A DNA stretch of 55,601 bases from Chitinophagaceae bacterium (GTDB lineage: Bacteria > Bacteroidota > Bacteroidia > Chitinophagales > Chitinophagaceae). Position numbers and translations under genes: made by a program. The notes beneath the pieces are model-generated. The model worked only from the letters and a program-made list of their open reading frames with translations, was not told the DNA's origin and did no database searches. Shown here piece by piece: positions 17,410 to 26,427 of the stretch. The stretch is taken from positions 1 through 55,601 of the forward strand of contig CANGIT010000019.1 in NCBI GenBank assembly GCA_947454155.1. Reading direction: 5' to 3'. Numbering within the stretch: position 1 is the stretch's first letter; every line of letters begins with the position of its first letter.

Positions 17410-20084
17410 TGAACACATTTCATTACCTCCAACTCAGCGGTCTCGAACCATTGATCATTCGCCCCGAAACGAATTTTGTGAATGTAGGCGAACGTACCAA
17501 TGTAACCGGCAGTAAAAAATTTGCACGGCTGATTCGCGAAGGTCTTTACGAAGAGGCTTTGTCGGTGGCCCGTCAACAGGTGGAAAGCGGCGCACAAGTA
17601 CTGGACGTGAATATGGATGATGCCCTGCTGGATGGCGTTAAATCCATGACCACCTTTTTGAACCTGCTGCAATCGGAACCGGATATCGCACGCATTCCCA
17701 TCATGATCGACAGCAGCAAGTTTGAAATCATTGAAGCCGGACTGAAATGCGTACAGGGAAAGTGCATCGTCAACTCCATCTCTTTAAAAGAAGGCGAAGC
17801 CAAATTCATAGAACAAGCCATCATTTGTAAAAATTTTGGCGCCGCGGTGATTGTCATGGCTTTCGATGAGGCAGGACAAGCAGACACGCGCGAAAGAAAA
17901 GTGGCCATCTGCGAAAGGGCTTATCAACTGCTGACCGAGCAGGTTGGCTATGCCGCCGAAGACATCATCTTCGATCCCAACATTTTTGCGGTAGCCACAG
18001 GCATCGAGGAACATAATAATTATGCGGTAGATTTCATTGAAGCTACGCGGGAAATAAAACAGAAAATGCCGCTCACAAAAATCAGCGGCGGGGTAAGCAA
18101 TGTTTCCTTTTCATTCAGAGGCAACGACCATGTGAGAGAAGCCATTCACAGTGTTTTTTTATACCATGCCATCAAAGCAGGTATGGACATGGGCATTGTG
18201 AATGCAGGACAGCTCGTGATTTATGATGACATCGAGCCTACTTTGAAGCAACTATGCGAAGACGTAATTCTGAATCGCAATAACGAAGACAATGGCGCTA
18301 CAGAAAAACTGATCGCTTTTGCTGAAACCGTAAAAGCCAAGGGGAAAGAAACCATAAAAGATGAAAGCTGGCGCATCGCTTCTGTTGAAAAACGTATCGA
18401 GCATGCGTTGGTGCATGGCCTTACCGAATACATAGATGCAGACACGGAAGAGGCACGACAACAATATGCACGACCACTCGATGTAATTGAAGGTCCGCTG
18501 ATGGCGGGTATGAATGTGGTGGGCGATTTGTTCGGCGCCGGAAAAATGTTTCTGCCACAAGTGGTGAAAAGCGCAAGGGTGATGAAAAAAGCGGTGGCCG
18601 TATTGACTCCCTATATCGAAGAAGAAAAACTCAACAACACAGCCGGCGGTACTGAAAAAGGTCCGGCCAAAATTTTACTCGCCACTGTCAAAGGCGACGT
18701 GCACGATATCGGTAAAAATATTGTTGGCGTTGTGCTGGGTTGCAATGGATATGAAATCATCGACCTGGGCGTGATGGTTTCTGCCGATAAGATTCTGACT
18801 GAAGCCAAAAAACACGCGGCAGACATCATCGGCTTGAGCGGACTCATCACCCCTTCGCTGGATGAGATGGTGCATATCGCCAAAGAAATGAAAAGACTGA
18901 AGATGAATCAACCGCTGCTCATAGGCGGCGCCACTACCAGCAGAATGCACACGGCCGTGAAAATCGCTCCGGAATACAATGGGGCTGTGGTTCATGTGCT
19001 CGATGCATCAAGAAGTGTAACCGTAGCCGGTAGTTTGCTGAGCAAAGATCAGAAAGTAGATTTCATCCAATCGGTAACGCAGGAATACGAGCAACTGCGT
19101 TCCGATTTTGGAAATAAGAGAAGCGCAAAAGAATTGTTGCCTTTCACTACCGCTCAAAAAAATCAGGTTAATATCGACTGGACTGATTTTGTGCCCGTTC
19201 GACCAACATTTACCGGTAGTAAAGTATTGGACAATGTGGAGTTGTCGGAGATTGCCAGTTATATTGATTGGCAACCGTTTTTCATCGCGTGGGAATTGCA
19301 TGGAAAATTTCCGGCCTTGCTCAGTGATGCGGTCATCGGACAACAAGCCACACAACTTTATGAAGATGCGCAAGAATTGCTCCACAAAATAATTGAAGAA
19401 AAATGGTTGGCACCCAAGGCAGCTATAGGTTTTTGGGAGGTCAGTAAATCTGCTCCCGACACACTGCAGATTCAACAGCAAGAAAAAACACTAACACTGG
19501 AATGGCTGCGTCAGCAAAGTAAAAAAGCGGCTGGTCAGCCTAATTTCTCTTTGGCCGATTTCATTCATCCCGATCAAAAAGATTATATCGGTGCGTTTTC
19601 CGTGACTATACAAGGTATTGAAAAACATATCAAGCATTTTGAAGAACAACACGACGATTATAATAAGATCATGTTGCAAGCGCTGGCCGATCGATTGGCA
19701 GAAGCTTTTGCAGAATGGCTGCACCGGAAAGTACGTACCGAATACTGGGGCTATGTGAGTGAGGAAAATCTTTCCAACGAAGATTTGATCAAAGAAAAAT
19801 ATCAAGGCATTCGTCCGGCTCCCGGCTATCCTGCCTGTCCCGACCATACAGAAAAACACAAACTGTTTGACCTGCTGGGTGGAGAAACCGCTACCGGCAT
19901 ACATCTCACCGAATCGTTGGCCATGTACCCCGCCTCTTCTGTATGCGGCTGGTATTTTGCGCATCCGCAAAGTCAGTATTTCGGATTGGGCAAAATCGGC
20001 AAAGACCAGCTTAAGGATTATGCAAAGAGAAAAAACCTCTCGGAAGAAGAAATGGAAAAATGGTTGAGGCCGGTGATGGAATAG
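17409..20084 (+). CDS. metH: Methionine synthase, folate/cobalamin/activation modules (split MetH, C-terminal part)
   Basis: 891 residues starting with TTG at 17409; no other start precedes the conserved [23 protein letters not shown]. Modules in order: methyltetrahydrofolate-binding barrel (about 8-270, [29 protein letters not shown]), B12 cap helices (about 290-400), B12 Rossmann domain with [12 protein letters not shown] (Asp430, axial ligand His432), the GLSGLI and LIGGATTS loops, and the AdoMet-dependent reactivation domain (about 560-891, [15 protein letters not shown]). It moves the methyl group from methyl-THF to cob(I)alamin and on to homocysteine bound by the preceding gene product. 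All three remaining modules are intact. The unusual start and the heptad array that abuts it may set its translation level. Confidence 0.95.
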   Translation: MNTFHYLQLSGLEPLIIRPETNFVNVGERTNVTGSKKFARLIREGLYEEALSVARQQVESGAQVLDVNMDDALLDGVKSMTTFLNLLQSEPDIARIPIMIDSSKFEIIEAGLKCVQGKCIVNSISLKEGEAKFIEQAIICKNFGAAVIVMAFDEAGQADTRERKVAICERAYQLLTEQVGYAAEDIIFDPNIFAVATGIEEHNNYAVDFIEATREIKQKMPLTKISGGVSNVSFSFRGNDHVREAIHSVFLYHAIKAGMDMGIVNAGQLVIYDDIEPTLKQLCEDVILNRNNEDNGATEKLIAFAETVKAKGKETIKDESWRIASVEKRIEHALVHGLTEYIDADTEEARQQYARPLDVIEGPLMAGMNVVGDLFGAGKMFLPQVVKSARVMKKAVAVLTPYIEEEKLNNTAGGTEKGPAKILLATVKGDVHDIGKNIVGVVLGCNGYEIIDLGVMVSADKILTEAKKHAADIIGLSGLITPSLDEMVHIAKEMKRLKMNQPLLIGGATTSRMHTAVKIAPEYNGAVVHVLDASRSVTVAGSLLSKDQKVDFIQSVTQEYEQLRSDFGNKRSAKELLPFTTAQKNQVNIDWTDFVPVRPTFTGSKVLDNVELSEIASYIDWQPFFIAWELHGKFPALLSDAVIGQQATQLYEDAQELLHKIIEEKWLAPKAAIGFWEVSKSAPDTLQIQQQEKTLTLEWLRQQSKKAAGQPNFSLADFIHPDQKDYIGAFSVTIQGIEKHIKHFEEQHDDYNKIMLQALADRLAEAFAEWLHRKVRTEYWGYVSEENLSNEDLIKEKYQGIRPAPGYPACPDHTEKHKLFDLLGGETATGIHLTESLAMYPASSVCGWYFAHPQSQYFGLGKIGKDQLKDYAKRKNLSEEEMEKWLRPVME

Positions 20085-20130
20085 ATTATATGTTCAAAAG
20101 GTTCATTTGTTCAAAAGGTTTCAAAAAGAT

Positions 20131-20177
20131 AAGAGGTTTCAAAAGTTGAATATATTCATCAACCGCTGAAACCTCTT
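20131..20177. repeat. Inverted repeat between convergent metH and GH97 genes
   Basis: Perfect 11-bp arms AAGAGGTTTCA (20131-20141) and TGAAACCTCTT (20167-20177). The 25-nt loop holds the palindrome GAATATATTC. It could be a hairpin that ends transcription from both sides, but no T-run follows on either strand. The DNA just before it repeats TTCAAAAGGTT-like words. Confidence 0.6.
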
Positions 20178-20180
20178 AAA

Positions 20181-20236
20181 TCACCAGAATCCAGTTTCAA
20201 GAATCCAGTATCAGGATTCCCGTATCAAGATTCCAG
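20181..20236 (-). repeat. Heptad array of CTGGnnn type, eight units, behind the GH97 gene
   Basis: Read on the minus strand the 56 bp divide into eight heptads of consensus CTGGATA with substitutions (for example CTGGAAT, CTTGATA, CTGGATT twice). It appears as a 14-bp period on the plus strand from 20188. The array begins 2 nt after the GH97 stop codon and runs in the reading direction of that gene. It is the same heptad family as 44811-44908. Confidence 0.75.
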
Positions 20237-20238
20237 CA

Positions 20239-22359
20239 TCAATCTTTTCTTTTACCGATTAAAACCGGCGTGATGCTGATGGCTGTTCCTCCGCCCGGAG
20301 CAAGCTTCAGCTTCAAAACAGTTTTGGCATCCACCAGTACCTTTTCAATCACGTACGCTTCAGGATTATTTTTCCAGTCGGCATTATCGGCATCGCGGTA
20401 AATGGTGGCCATGTATTTTTTATCCTTGTCCAGGAAGGAAAGCGAAGCATTCAGACTGCGGGCATTTTCGTCGGTGATGGCGCCTATAAACCATTTTTCA
20501 CTGCCTTTGGCTTTACGGGCCGCAATGATGAAATCGCCGGGTTCGGCATCTAGGATTTCTGTTTTGTCCCAATCCACTGCCACATCCTTGATAAACTGAA
20601 AGGCATCCATGTGGGCATTGTAGTTCTCCGGAAGATCGGCAGCCATTTGAAGAGGACTGTATAAAGTAACGTAAAGGGCTAGCTGCTTGGTGAGCGTGGT
20701 ATGCACCTGTTCCGTTTTTGTTGAATCATAGAAGCTTCTTTTGATCTTAAAGATTCCCGGTGTGTAATCCATAGGCCCGCCCATCAATCTGGTAAAGGGC
20801 AAAATGGTTTCATGCTCGGGCATATTGCCGATGCTCCAGGCGTTGAACTCGTTGCCACGTGCGGCCTCGCAGGCCAGCCAGTTGGGATAGGTGCGGTGCA
20901 AACCTGTAGGACGAACGGGCTCGTGCATGTCCACCATGATTTTGTAATCGGAAGTTTTTTTAGCCACCCTTTCATAATGGCGCACCATCCATTGTCCATC
21001 ATGATGTTCTCCACGAGGAATGATGTTGCCCACATAACCTGTTTTCACCGCATCGTAATTGTATTTTTTCATGAAACGATACGCGGTGTCCATCCATCTT
21101 TCATAATTGGTGGCGGAACCTGACGTCTCATGATGCATGATGATTTTTACACCCTTGGATTTCGCATAATCAGAAAGTGCCTGCACATCGAAATCGGGAT
21201 AAGGAGTCACAAAATCGAAAACATCCTCTTTCCAGTTGCCAAACCAGTCTTCCCAACCGGTGTTCCAGCCTTCTACCAAAACACCGTCAATGCCATTGGC
21301 GGCGGCGAAGTCGATATAACGTTTAACATTAGCCGTATTGGCACCATGACGAACTTTTGTCTTTTCCTGAGAAGCCACCTGACTGCCAGAGTAGTCCCAG
21401 CTGGCAATGCCCACATGCATTTCCCACCAAACACCTACAAACTTTTGCGGTTTGATCCAGGAGGGATTGGCTACCACTGAAGGTTCATTAAGGTTGAGGA
21501 TCATGCGGGAAAGCAGAATATCTCCGGCGCGGTCGCTCACATTGACGGTGCGCCAAGGCGTATGAGCAGGCGCTTGCAGATAGGCTTTATTGCCCAAAGC
21601 ATCGGGCACGAGCATGGCCTGAAGTTGCAATTGCTTTTTGTTGATTTGCAAGTCCATCGCAGGATAATTGGACAATGCCGCTTCATGGATATTGATGTAA
21701 AGACCATCATTGGTCTTCATCATCAAAGGTGTTTGCACCGCATCATCGCTGAAAGCGGTGCGGGTGGCGATTTCCTGCGCATTCAGCTGCACCTTGGCAT
21801 TCACGTTAGACAGTGTGCTGGTGTTGTACGCATATTCGTTGGTATCGAAGTCACCGGGAATCCAAAATGTTTTATGATCGCCGGCCATCGCAAAAGTGGT
21901 ATACTCCTGGTCGATGATAAAATAATTCAGATTATCCTGTTTGAGAAACTCATACCGAAAACCCAGTCCTTCATTGAAAACCCTGAACACCATATTGATG
22001 GTAATTCCACTGGCTTTATGAAGAAGTGCGATTTTCAGTTCTTTATAATTATTGCGAATGTTGCTTTCCTCGCCCCAAACCGGTTTCCAGGTTTGATCGG
22101 TGGCGGAAGAGTCGATGCCGGTAATAGTAAATCGGTTTAGGTCTACTGCCGGCTTGCTCAGTTTGAAACCCAGTGAAGAGGGCAACAGCACTGCTTTGTT
22201 TTTAAATGAAAGCTGATAGGTGACAACACCCTCATTGTTTTGCACTACAGACAAATGAAGGAGATTGTTGGGAGAATGGATACCGACAGTCGTATCGGCC
22301 ATTACCGTTTGCAGCGTTAATGCGCTTATGAAAAAAGCGACTATTTTTTTTAGTGACAT
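20239..22359 (-). CDS. Glycoside hydrolase family 97, SusB-type alpha-glucosidase
   Basis: 706 residues from ATG 22359, with a signal peptide (MSLKKIVAFFISALTLQTVMA). N-terminal beta-sandwich (about 25-290), catalytic barrel (about 295-600), C-terminal beta domain. Glu411 (IIMHHE), Glu480 (VDMHEP) and Glu504 (RGNE) are spaced 69 and 24 residues apart. From memory this is the spacing of the base and acid glutamates of B. thetaiotaomicron SusB, so an inverting, calcium-using alpha-glucosidase is more likely than the retaining alpha-galactosidase subgroup. It is periplasmic. No susC/D/R neighbours exist here. Inverted repeats lie on both sides of the gene (20131-20177, 22420-22465). Confidence 0.93.
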   Translation of the reverse strand: MSLKKIVAFFISALTLQTVMADTTVGIHSPNNLLHLSVVQNNEGVVTYQLSFKNKAVLLPSSLGFKLSKPAVDLNRFTITGIDSSATDQTWKPVWGEESNIRNNYKELKIALLHKASGITINMVFRVFNEGLGFRYEFLKQDNLNYFIIDQEYTTFAMAGDHKTFWIPGDFDTNEYAYNTSTLSNVNAKVQLNAQEIATRTAFSDDAVQTPLMMKTNDGLYINIHEAALSNYPAMDLQINKKQLQLQAMLVPDALGNKAYLQAPAHTPWRTVNVSDRAGDILLSRMILNLNEPSVVANPSWIKPQKFVGVWWEMHVGIASWDYSGSQVASQEKTKVRHGANTANVKRYIDFAAANGIDGVLVEGWNTGWEDWFGNWKEDVFDFVTPYPDFDVQALSDYAKSKGVKIIMHHETSGSATNYERWMDTAYRFMKKYNYDAVKTGYVGNIIPRGEHHDGQWMVRHYERVAKKTSDYKIMVDMHEPVRPTGLHRTYPNWLACEAARGNEFNAWSIGNMPEHETILPFTRLMGGPMDYTPGIFKIKRSFYDSTKTEQVHTTLTKQLALYVTLYSPLQMAADLPENYNAHMDAFQFIKDVAVDWDKTEILDAEPGDFIIAARKAKGSEKWFIGAITDENARSLNASLSFLDKDKKYMATIYRDADNADWKNNPEAYVIEKVLVDAKTVLKLKLAPGGGTAISITPVLIGKRKD

Positions 22360-22419
22360 GGGGAAGGTTTTACGATTTGTGATTTGTAAAAATAAGTAAA
22401 ACGGATAAGAGGAGATAAG

Positions 22420-22465
22420 GGTTTCAACGCCAATAGCTTTTGACACTTATCAAGGCGGTGAAACC
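22420..22465. repeat. Inverted repeat between GH97 and exonuclease III genes
   Basis: 12-bp arms GGTTTCAACGCC (22420-22431) and GGCGGTGAAACC (22454-22465), one mismatch, 22-nt loop. It lies between divergent genes. It shares the GGTTTCA/TGAAACC arm words with the hairpin at 20131-20177 on the other side of the GH97 gene. Confidence 0.6.
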
Positions 22466-22508
22466 TGAAACTTGACTTTTTTAAATTACCTTGCCCTCAA
22501 AAAATTGC

Positions 22509-23273
22509 ATGCGCATCATCAGTTATAATGTAAATGGCATCAGAGCCGCCATCAAAAAAGGATTTATCGACTGGTTGAAGACGGATCCGGCCGATATCAT
22601 TTGTTTACAGGAAACCAAAGCAACGGAAGATGATGTGGACATGAAAGAAATTGAGGCGCTTGGGTACGAGCATCATTGGTTCAGCGCCAATAAAAAAGGC
22701 TATAGTGGCGTGGCCATCTTATCCAAAATAAAACCTACTGGCGTAAAAAAAGGAAACGGCCATCCCGAAAGTGATTTTGAAGGAAGAGTGATAGAAATGA
22801 CGATCGGCGACATCAAAATCATCAACGCCTATTTCCCATCCGGAACTTCAGGAGAAGACAGACAGGCTTTCAAATATGTTTGGCTCGATGAGTTTTTCAA
22901 TTACCTGAAAAAAGAAAGAAAAAAACACCACAAGCTGATTCTCTGCGGCGATTACAATATCGCCCATGAGGAAATCGATATCCACGATCCCAAAGGCAAC
23001 AAGAACACCACGGGATTCCTGCCCGAAGAGCGGGCCTGGATGACTAAATTTTTACAGTCGGGATGGATTGACAGCTTTCGCCATTTTCACAAAGAGCCTC
23101 ACCGTTACAGCTGGTGGAGTCAGCGCTTCCCCAGCGTGCGACTGAACAACAAAGGATGGCGAATCGATTACATTACAGTAACCAGCGAATTGGAAAAACA
23201 GATCAAAGACGCCGAAATATTCCCCGATGTAAAACACAGCGACCATTGTCCGGTGTATTTAGAAGTTAAATAG
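22509..23273 (+). CDS. xth: Exodeoxyribonuclease III / AP endonuclease (ExoA/Xth type)
   Basis: 254 residues from ATG 22509 (MRIISYNVNGIRAAIKKGF). Endonuclease/exonuclease/phosphatase fold: metal ligand Glu in CLQETKA, GDYNIAHEEIDIHDP with catalytic Asp and Asn, GWRIDYITV, and the terminal SDHCPVYLEVK with the catalytic Asp-His. It cleaves 5' of abasic sites in base-excision repair. It is encoded alone, divergent from GH97. The low-complexity DNA downstream (23305-23364) repeats TTTAACC/TTTAAAC words. Confidence 0.95.
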   Translation: MRIISYNVNGIRAAIKKGFIDWLKTDPADIICLQETKATEDDVDMKEIEALGYEHHWFSANKKGYSGVAILSKIKPTGVKKGNGHPESDFEGRVIEMTIGDIKIINAYFPSGTSGEDRQAFKYVWLDEFFNYLKKERKKHHKLILCGDYNIAHEEIDIHDPKGNKNTTGFLPEERAWMTKFLQSGWIDSFRHFHKEPHRYSWWSQRFPSVRLNNKGWRIDYITVTSELEKQIKDAEIFPDVKHSDHCPVYLEVK

Positions 23274-23371
23274 TTTAAGGGTTGTTTATGAGATGAATAA
23301 TCCTTTTAACCTTTAAACCCTTCTTACCGCCAGGCAGGCAACGAAGCAACTTAAACCTTTAAACATTTTTC

Positions 23372-23677
23372 ATGTTCATCTACAACGTCACCATTAAAGT
23401 AAGAACCGACATTCACGAAGCATGGCTGCAATGGCTGCATGAAGAGCATATTCCGGATATGATGAGTTCTGAATGCTTCACTTCATCGAACGTCTATCGA
23501 TTGCTAGAAGTGGACGACAGCGAAGGACCAACTTATGTTATACAATACAAGGCGGAAAGCAAAGGTCAGTACAACCACTATATAGATAAATTTGCGTCCG
23601 AGATGCGAAGCCGTTCTTACGAAAAATGGGGCGATGCATTCATCGCATTTCGCACGCTCATGCAGGTTGTTAACTAA
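23372..23677 (+). CDS. DUF4286 family protein
   Basis: 101 residues, start MFIYNVTIKVRTDIHEAWLQ. It matches what I know of DUF4286: a small soluble alpha/beta ferredoxin-like protein with the motif W-x-x-W-x-x-x-x-H-I-P (WLQWLHEEHIPDMM) and a C-terminal RSYEKWGDAFIAFRT segment. The function is unknown. Its stop codon directly abuts the ATG of the next small ORF. Confidence 0.8.
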   Translation: MFIYNVTIKVRTDIHEAWLQWLHEEHIPDMMSSECFTSSNVYRLLEVDDSEGPTYVIQYKAESKGQYNHYIDKFASEMRSRSYEKWGDAFIAFRTLMQVVN

Positions 23678-23866
23678 ATGTGCAAAACAATCATTTTCAT
23701 TTTTTTTGCAGTTTCACAATTATCACTATTCGGCCAAAAAGCTTATGGACATTGGTTTTCAGGGTATAGACATGTAAAACCCAGTATTTACAATGGTTTC
23801 AGCGAAATGAAAACTTATACGCACGGTTTTTTCAGCAAGTCAAAATCTTCTCAAATCCTTTATTAA
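23678..23866 (+). CDS. Small putative secreted protein, 62 residues, possibly a gene remnant
   Basis: The ATG follows the DUF4286 stop with no gap (TAA-ATG), suggesting coupled translation. Residues 1-20 (hydrophobic CKTIIFIFFAVSQLSLFG) look like a signal peptide with cleavage before or after Q21. The remaining ~42 residues are rich in Tyr, Ser, Lys and Phe with no known domain. It may be the start of a truncated secreted protein, since such signals usually precede larger domains. A real short secreted peptide is the alternative. Confidence 0.35.
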   Translation: MCKTIIFIFFAVSQLSLFGQKAYGHWFSGYRHVKPSIYNGFSEMKTYTHGFFSKSKSSQILY

Positions 23867-23914
23867 TAATGATTTCGGCGTTTTTTGCGGAACTGAAAAT
23901 TTTTTAAAAATATT

Positions 23915-23943
23915 TTGTCGGATGATAAAACAATCTATATTTG
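23915..23943 (+). promoter_or_regulatory. Promoter of the HU gene (TTG-N18-TATATTTG)
   Basis: TTG at 23915-23917 within TTTTG, 18-bp spacer, -7 octamer TATATTTG at 23936-23943, 28 nt before the ATG of HU. Both boxes fit the Bacteroidota consensus, as expected of a highly expressed gene. Confidence 0.7.
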
Positions 23944-23971
23944 TCGAAGTTAAAATTTCAAACTCTCTATT

Positions 23972-24241
23972 ATGAACAAAGCTGAATTAATTGCTAAAAT
24001 GGCTGATGATGCCGGCATCACAAAAACCCAGGCAAACGCTGCTGTAGATTCTTTTGTAGAAGCAGTAACTAAAACTTTGAAAAGCGGTAATAAAGTTACC
24101 CTCGTAGGTTTTGGTACTTTCTCTGTTACCAAAAGAGCTGCACGTAACGGACGTAACCCACAAACTGGAGCTGTGATCAAAATCAAAGCTAAAAAAGTTG
24201 CTAAGTTTAAAGCAGGTAAAGAACTTTCTGCTAAAATCTAA
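23972..24241 (+). CDS. HU family DNA-binding protein
   Basis: 89 residues. Full HU/IHF fold: helices MNKAELIAKMADDAGITKTQA and AAVDSFVEAVTKTL, then the beta-saddle VTLVGFGTFSV and the DNA-grasping arm RAARNGRNPQTGAVIKIKA, ending KFKAGKELSAKI. A nucleoid protein that bends and compacts DNA. Strong promoter and terminator indicate a monocistronic gene. Whether it acts as homodimer or with a paralogue cannot be seen. Confidence 0.96.
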   Translation: MNKAELIAKMADDAGITKTQANAAVDSFVEAVTKTLKSGNKVTLVGFGTFSVTKRAARNGRNPQTGAVIKIKAKKVAKFKAGKELSAKI

Positions 24242-24258
24242 TCAACAAAAAGATTGAA

Positions 24259-24287
24259 AGCAAGGCGCAATGCGTCTTGCTTTTTTA
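24259..24287 (+). terminator. Terminator after HU
   Basis: Stem AGCAAGGCGC (24259-24268) with GCGTCTTGCT (24272-24281), one G-T pair, AAT loop, then TTTTTT. It lies 17 nt behind the HU stop. Confidence 0.85.
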
Positions 24288-24323
24288 TTCCGCATTCTGT
24301 CAACATTTAAATAGTAATCAATC

Positions 24324-24449
24324 ATGGGAAAAGGAGATATCAGAACCAAAAAAGGTAAAATTTTCGCAGGAAGCTTCGGCAAAGCCAGAGCTACCAAGTC
24401 AAAAGCTACCATTAAAGCTGCAGCAGCCAAGAAAGCCGCAGGTAAATAA
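24324..24449 (+). CDS. 30S ribosomal protein THX
   Basis: 41 residues: MGKGDIRTKKGKIFAGSFGK then a basic Ala/Lys/Thr-rich tail ending AAGK. The start GKGDxRTKKGKI and composition are those of the Thx (bTHX) small-subunit protein, which inserts at the top of the 30S head near 16S rRNA. It sits between HU and a bidirectional terminator, 75 bp after the HU terminator stem. Start and stop are unambiguous. Confidence 0.9.
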   Translation: MGKGDIRTKKGKIFAGSFGKARATKSKATIKAAAAKKAAGK

Positions 24450-24470
24450 TATATTGCCAATTGGAAATAA

Positions 24471-24503
24471 AAAACGGTTCAGCATTTACTGAACCGTTTT
24501 TTT
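24471..24503. terminator. Bidirectional terminator between THX and pdxH
   Basis: Perfect 12-bp stem AAAACGGTTCAG (24471-24482) with CTGAACCGTTTT (24489-24500), 6-nt loop. It has a T-run on the plus strand to 24503 and an A-rich flank that gives T-rich RNA on the minus strand. It serves both convergent genes; the pdxH stop codon touches it. Confidence 0.88.
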
Positions 24504-25143
24504 ATGGCGACAATCGCTCTTGTTTCCAATGATGAGCAGCTATTCTTGTGTATAATATCCTGTCGTGCAATCGGCCAGGTCGGCCTTGCCAGAATTCTAT
24601 GCTTTGCGGTTCCACCACATAACCACCCCAGTGCGGCGGACGATACATCTCTTCATGCTGGAACCTTTCTATGGTATGTACTATGTTTTTTTTCAATTCT
24701 TCTCTTGAAGCAATTACCTTGCTTTGTGTGGAGGCCCAGGCGCCTATCCGGCTTTCCATGGGGCGGGAGTTGAAATATTCGTCGCTTTGCTCGTTGCTTA
24801 TTTTAACCGCCTTTCCTTCTATTCTCACCTGACGTTCCAATTCTTTCCAAAAAAAGACCAGGCTAACATTTGGATTCAAGGCCATTTCATTTCCTTTGTC
24901 ACTTTCATAATTGGTAAAGAAAACAAAACCATTGTCGTCGTAGCCTTTCAACAAAACAATCCGTGCCGAAGGGATTCCTCCCGACTTTACCGTGGCCAGC
25001 GTCATGGCATTCACTTCATCAATCTTGCTATCGATGGCTTGCTGCCACCATTTGTCGAACTGACGGATCGGATGCGGATCTGCGTCTTTCTCCATCAAAA
25101 TCTCTTGCATGTATTCTTTTCTGATATCAGCTATGGCGGCCAT
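24502..25143 (-). CDS. pdxH: Pyridoxamine 5'-phosphate oxidase PdxH
   Basis: 213 residues from ATG 25143 (MAAIADIRKEYMQEILMEKD), the usual length. An FMN enzyme that oxidises PNP or PMP to pyridoxal 5'-phosphate. Visible blocks: ARIVLLKGYDDNGFVFFTNY, NSRPMESRIGAWASTQS, WGGYVVEPQSIEFWQGRPGR LHDRILY and the terminal RLSP, which covers the substrate and flavin sites. The upstream coiled-coil gene ends 20 bp before its start, so the two may be cotranscribed. Confidence 0.96.
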   Translation of the reverse strand: MAAIADIRKEYMQEILMEKDADPHPIRQFDKWWQQAIDSKIDEVNAMTLATVKSGGIPSARIVLLKGYDDNGFVFFTNYESDKGNEMALNPNVSLVFFWKELERQVRIEGKAVKISNEQSDEYFNSRPMESRIGAWASTQSKVIASREELKKNIVHTIERFQHEEMYRPPHWGGYVVEPQSIEFWQGRPGRLHDRILYTRIAAHHWKQERLSP

Positions 25144-25163
25144 AAAATAAAATTTGTGAGTGA

Positions 25164-25673
25164 CTAATCTTCGCTTAAAAATTGTTTGCGGTTTCTCCAT
25201 TGCTCCAGCTCCTCTTTTAAATAATAATTGTCCAGGTTCAGCAATTCAATCTGGCTTTCGGCCTCCGCGAGTTTATCTCTCAGGTCGGCCAGTTCTTTCA
25301 CGAGTGCCGGGGTGGATGCCAGTTCACGATTCATATCATCGAGCATGGCCAGGGTACTTTCATATTCTTCTTTCAATTCGTAATAGGCCTTCTCTGTCTC
25401 CACACTTTGAATCATTTCAGTTTCCAATGCGTCTTCTCTCCTTTTGGCGCCCATGGCTTCTTGCTGCTGTTTACCAATCAGGTTTTGCATATGTTCCAGC
25501 TCAATCAAGTTCTCGTCGATGCGGCTGTATAAGCTGGCGATAGAAGCTGCCGCCTTCCTTAATTCATCCAGTTCTTCCTCTTTGAGCTGAATCCAATACT
25601 CCAAATCCTGCAATTGTCGGTGCAGGTCGGTATTTTCCTTACTGAGCAATTTTATGAAGTCTTCGGATGACAT
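25164..25673 (-). CDS. Coiled-coil protein of unknown function
   Basis: 169 residues from ATG 25673 (MSSEDFIKLLSKENTDLHRQ). Nearly the entire chain is predicted helical with heptad leucines (LQDLEYWIQLKEEELDELRK; LADLRDKLAEAESQIELLNL) and no signal or membrane segment, so it should be a cytoplasmic elongated dimer. It ends EELEQWRNRKQFLSED. I do not recognise a family. It is placed 20 bp before pdxH and divergent from the sigma factor gene. Open codons upstream of 25673 look non-coding. Confidence 0.75.
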   Translation of the reverse strand: MSSEDFIKLLSKENTDLHRQLQDLEYWIQLKEEELDELRKAAASIASLYSRIDENLIELEHMQNLIGKQQQEAMGAKRREDALETEMIQSVETEKAYYELKEEYESTLAMLDDMNRELASTPALVKELADLRDKLAEAESQIELLNLDNYYLKEELEQWRNRKQFLSED

Positions 25674-25830
25674 AGGTTGAGAGGATAAAAGTAAATTAAA
25701 ATAGCGAGCGGAAGGTTCATTCGGTACTCGAAAATGAAAGTGCAAAGCCATATTCTTTGGAAGGAGTCCATTGGTTTTTAACACCCGAACATTATTCTTA
25801 TATTAGTAACCCGTTGAGGCAACAGATCCA

Positions 25831-26427
25831 TTGAAGAAAGTATCTATATACCGAATCGAATCGAAAGGCGAACCCCCCGTTTTGACCCAGGAACAACTGA
25901 TAAAAGGATGCATTCGTCAGGATTCCGCCTGTCAAAAGGCGGTATTTGACTGCTACGCCGGACGAATGTTGGGCGTATGTATGCGCTATGCCCGAAACGC
26001 CGCCGATGCTGAAGACATACTGCAAGATGCCTTTATCAAAGTGCTTGAAAAGATAAAACAATTCAAAGGGGATGGGTCTTTTGAGGGATGGATCAGAAAA
26101 ATAGTGGTGAACACGGCCCTGAAAAAATATACCCTCAGTCGCTATAGCAAAGAGGTTTCCGATCAGGAGGTGAGTGAACAGGCTTTACACCAAATTGAAG
26201 ATCCGATGGCCTATCATCAGCTTTCGGAAAAAGATATTCTGGCGCTGATCAATGCCTTGCCCGACGGTTACCGGATTATTTTCAATCTGTATGTGATTGA
26301 AGGATACCGACACGAAGAGATTGCCGAAATGCTGGGCATTCAATCCGGCACCAGTAGAAGTCAGCTGGCCAAAGCCCGACTGATGCTGCAAAAACAAATC
26401 ATACAACTGCAACAGATAGCCGTATGA
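25831..26427 (+). CDS. ECF-type RNA polymerase sigma factor
   Basis: About 198 residues; the frame begins with TTG at 25831 (reading KKVSIYRIESKGEPP) and has no earlier ATG, so the exact start is open. Region 2 (about 30-95: CQKAVFDCYAGRMLGVCMRY, DAEDILQDAFIKVLEKIKQF) and region 4 (about 135-195: LPDGYRIIFNLYVIEGYRHE, EIAEMLGIQSGTSRSQLAKA) are complete. The stop codon overlaps the ATG of the next gene (ATGA), so the membrane partner is translated with it and is the likely regulator. Confidence 0.93.
   Translation: MKKVSIYRIESKGEPPVLTQEQLIKGCIRQDSACQKAVFDCYAGRMLGVCMRYARNAADAEDILQDAFIKVLEKIKQFKGDGSFEGWIRKIVVNTALKKYTLSRYSKEVSDQEVSEQALHQIEDPMAYHQLSEKDILALINALPDGYRIIFNLYVIEGYRHEEIAEMLGIQSGTSRSQLAKARLMLQKQIIQLQQIAV

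Noticed and set aside
23325..23345. Possible repetitive element ACCGCCAGGCAGGCAAC before DUF4286
   Set aside because: Words of this type recur in Bacteroidota intergenic DNA, but one short copy here gives no structure to support an annotation.
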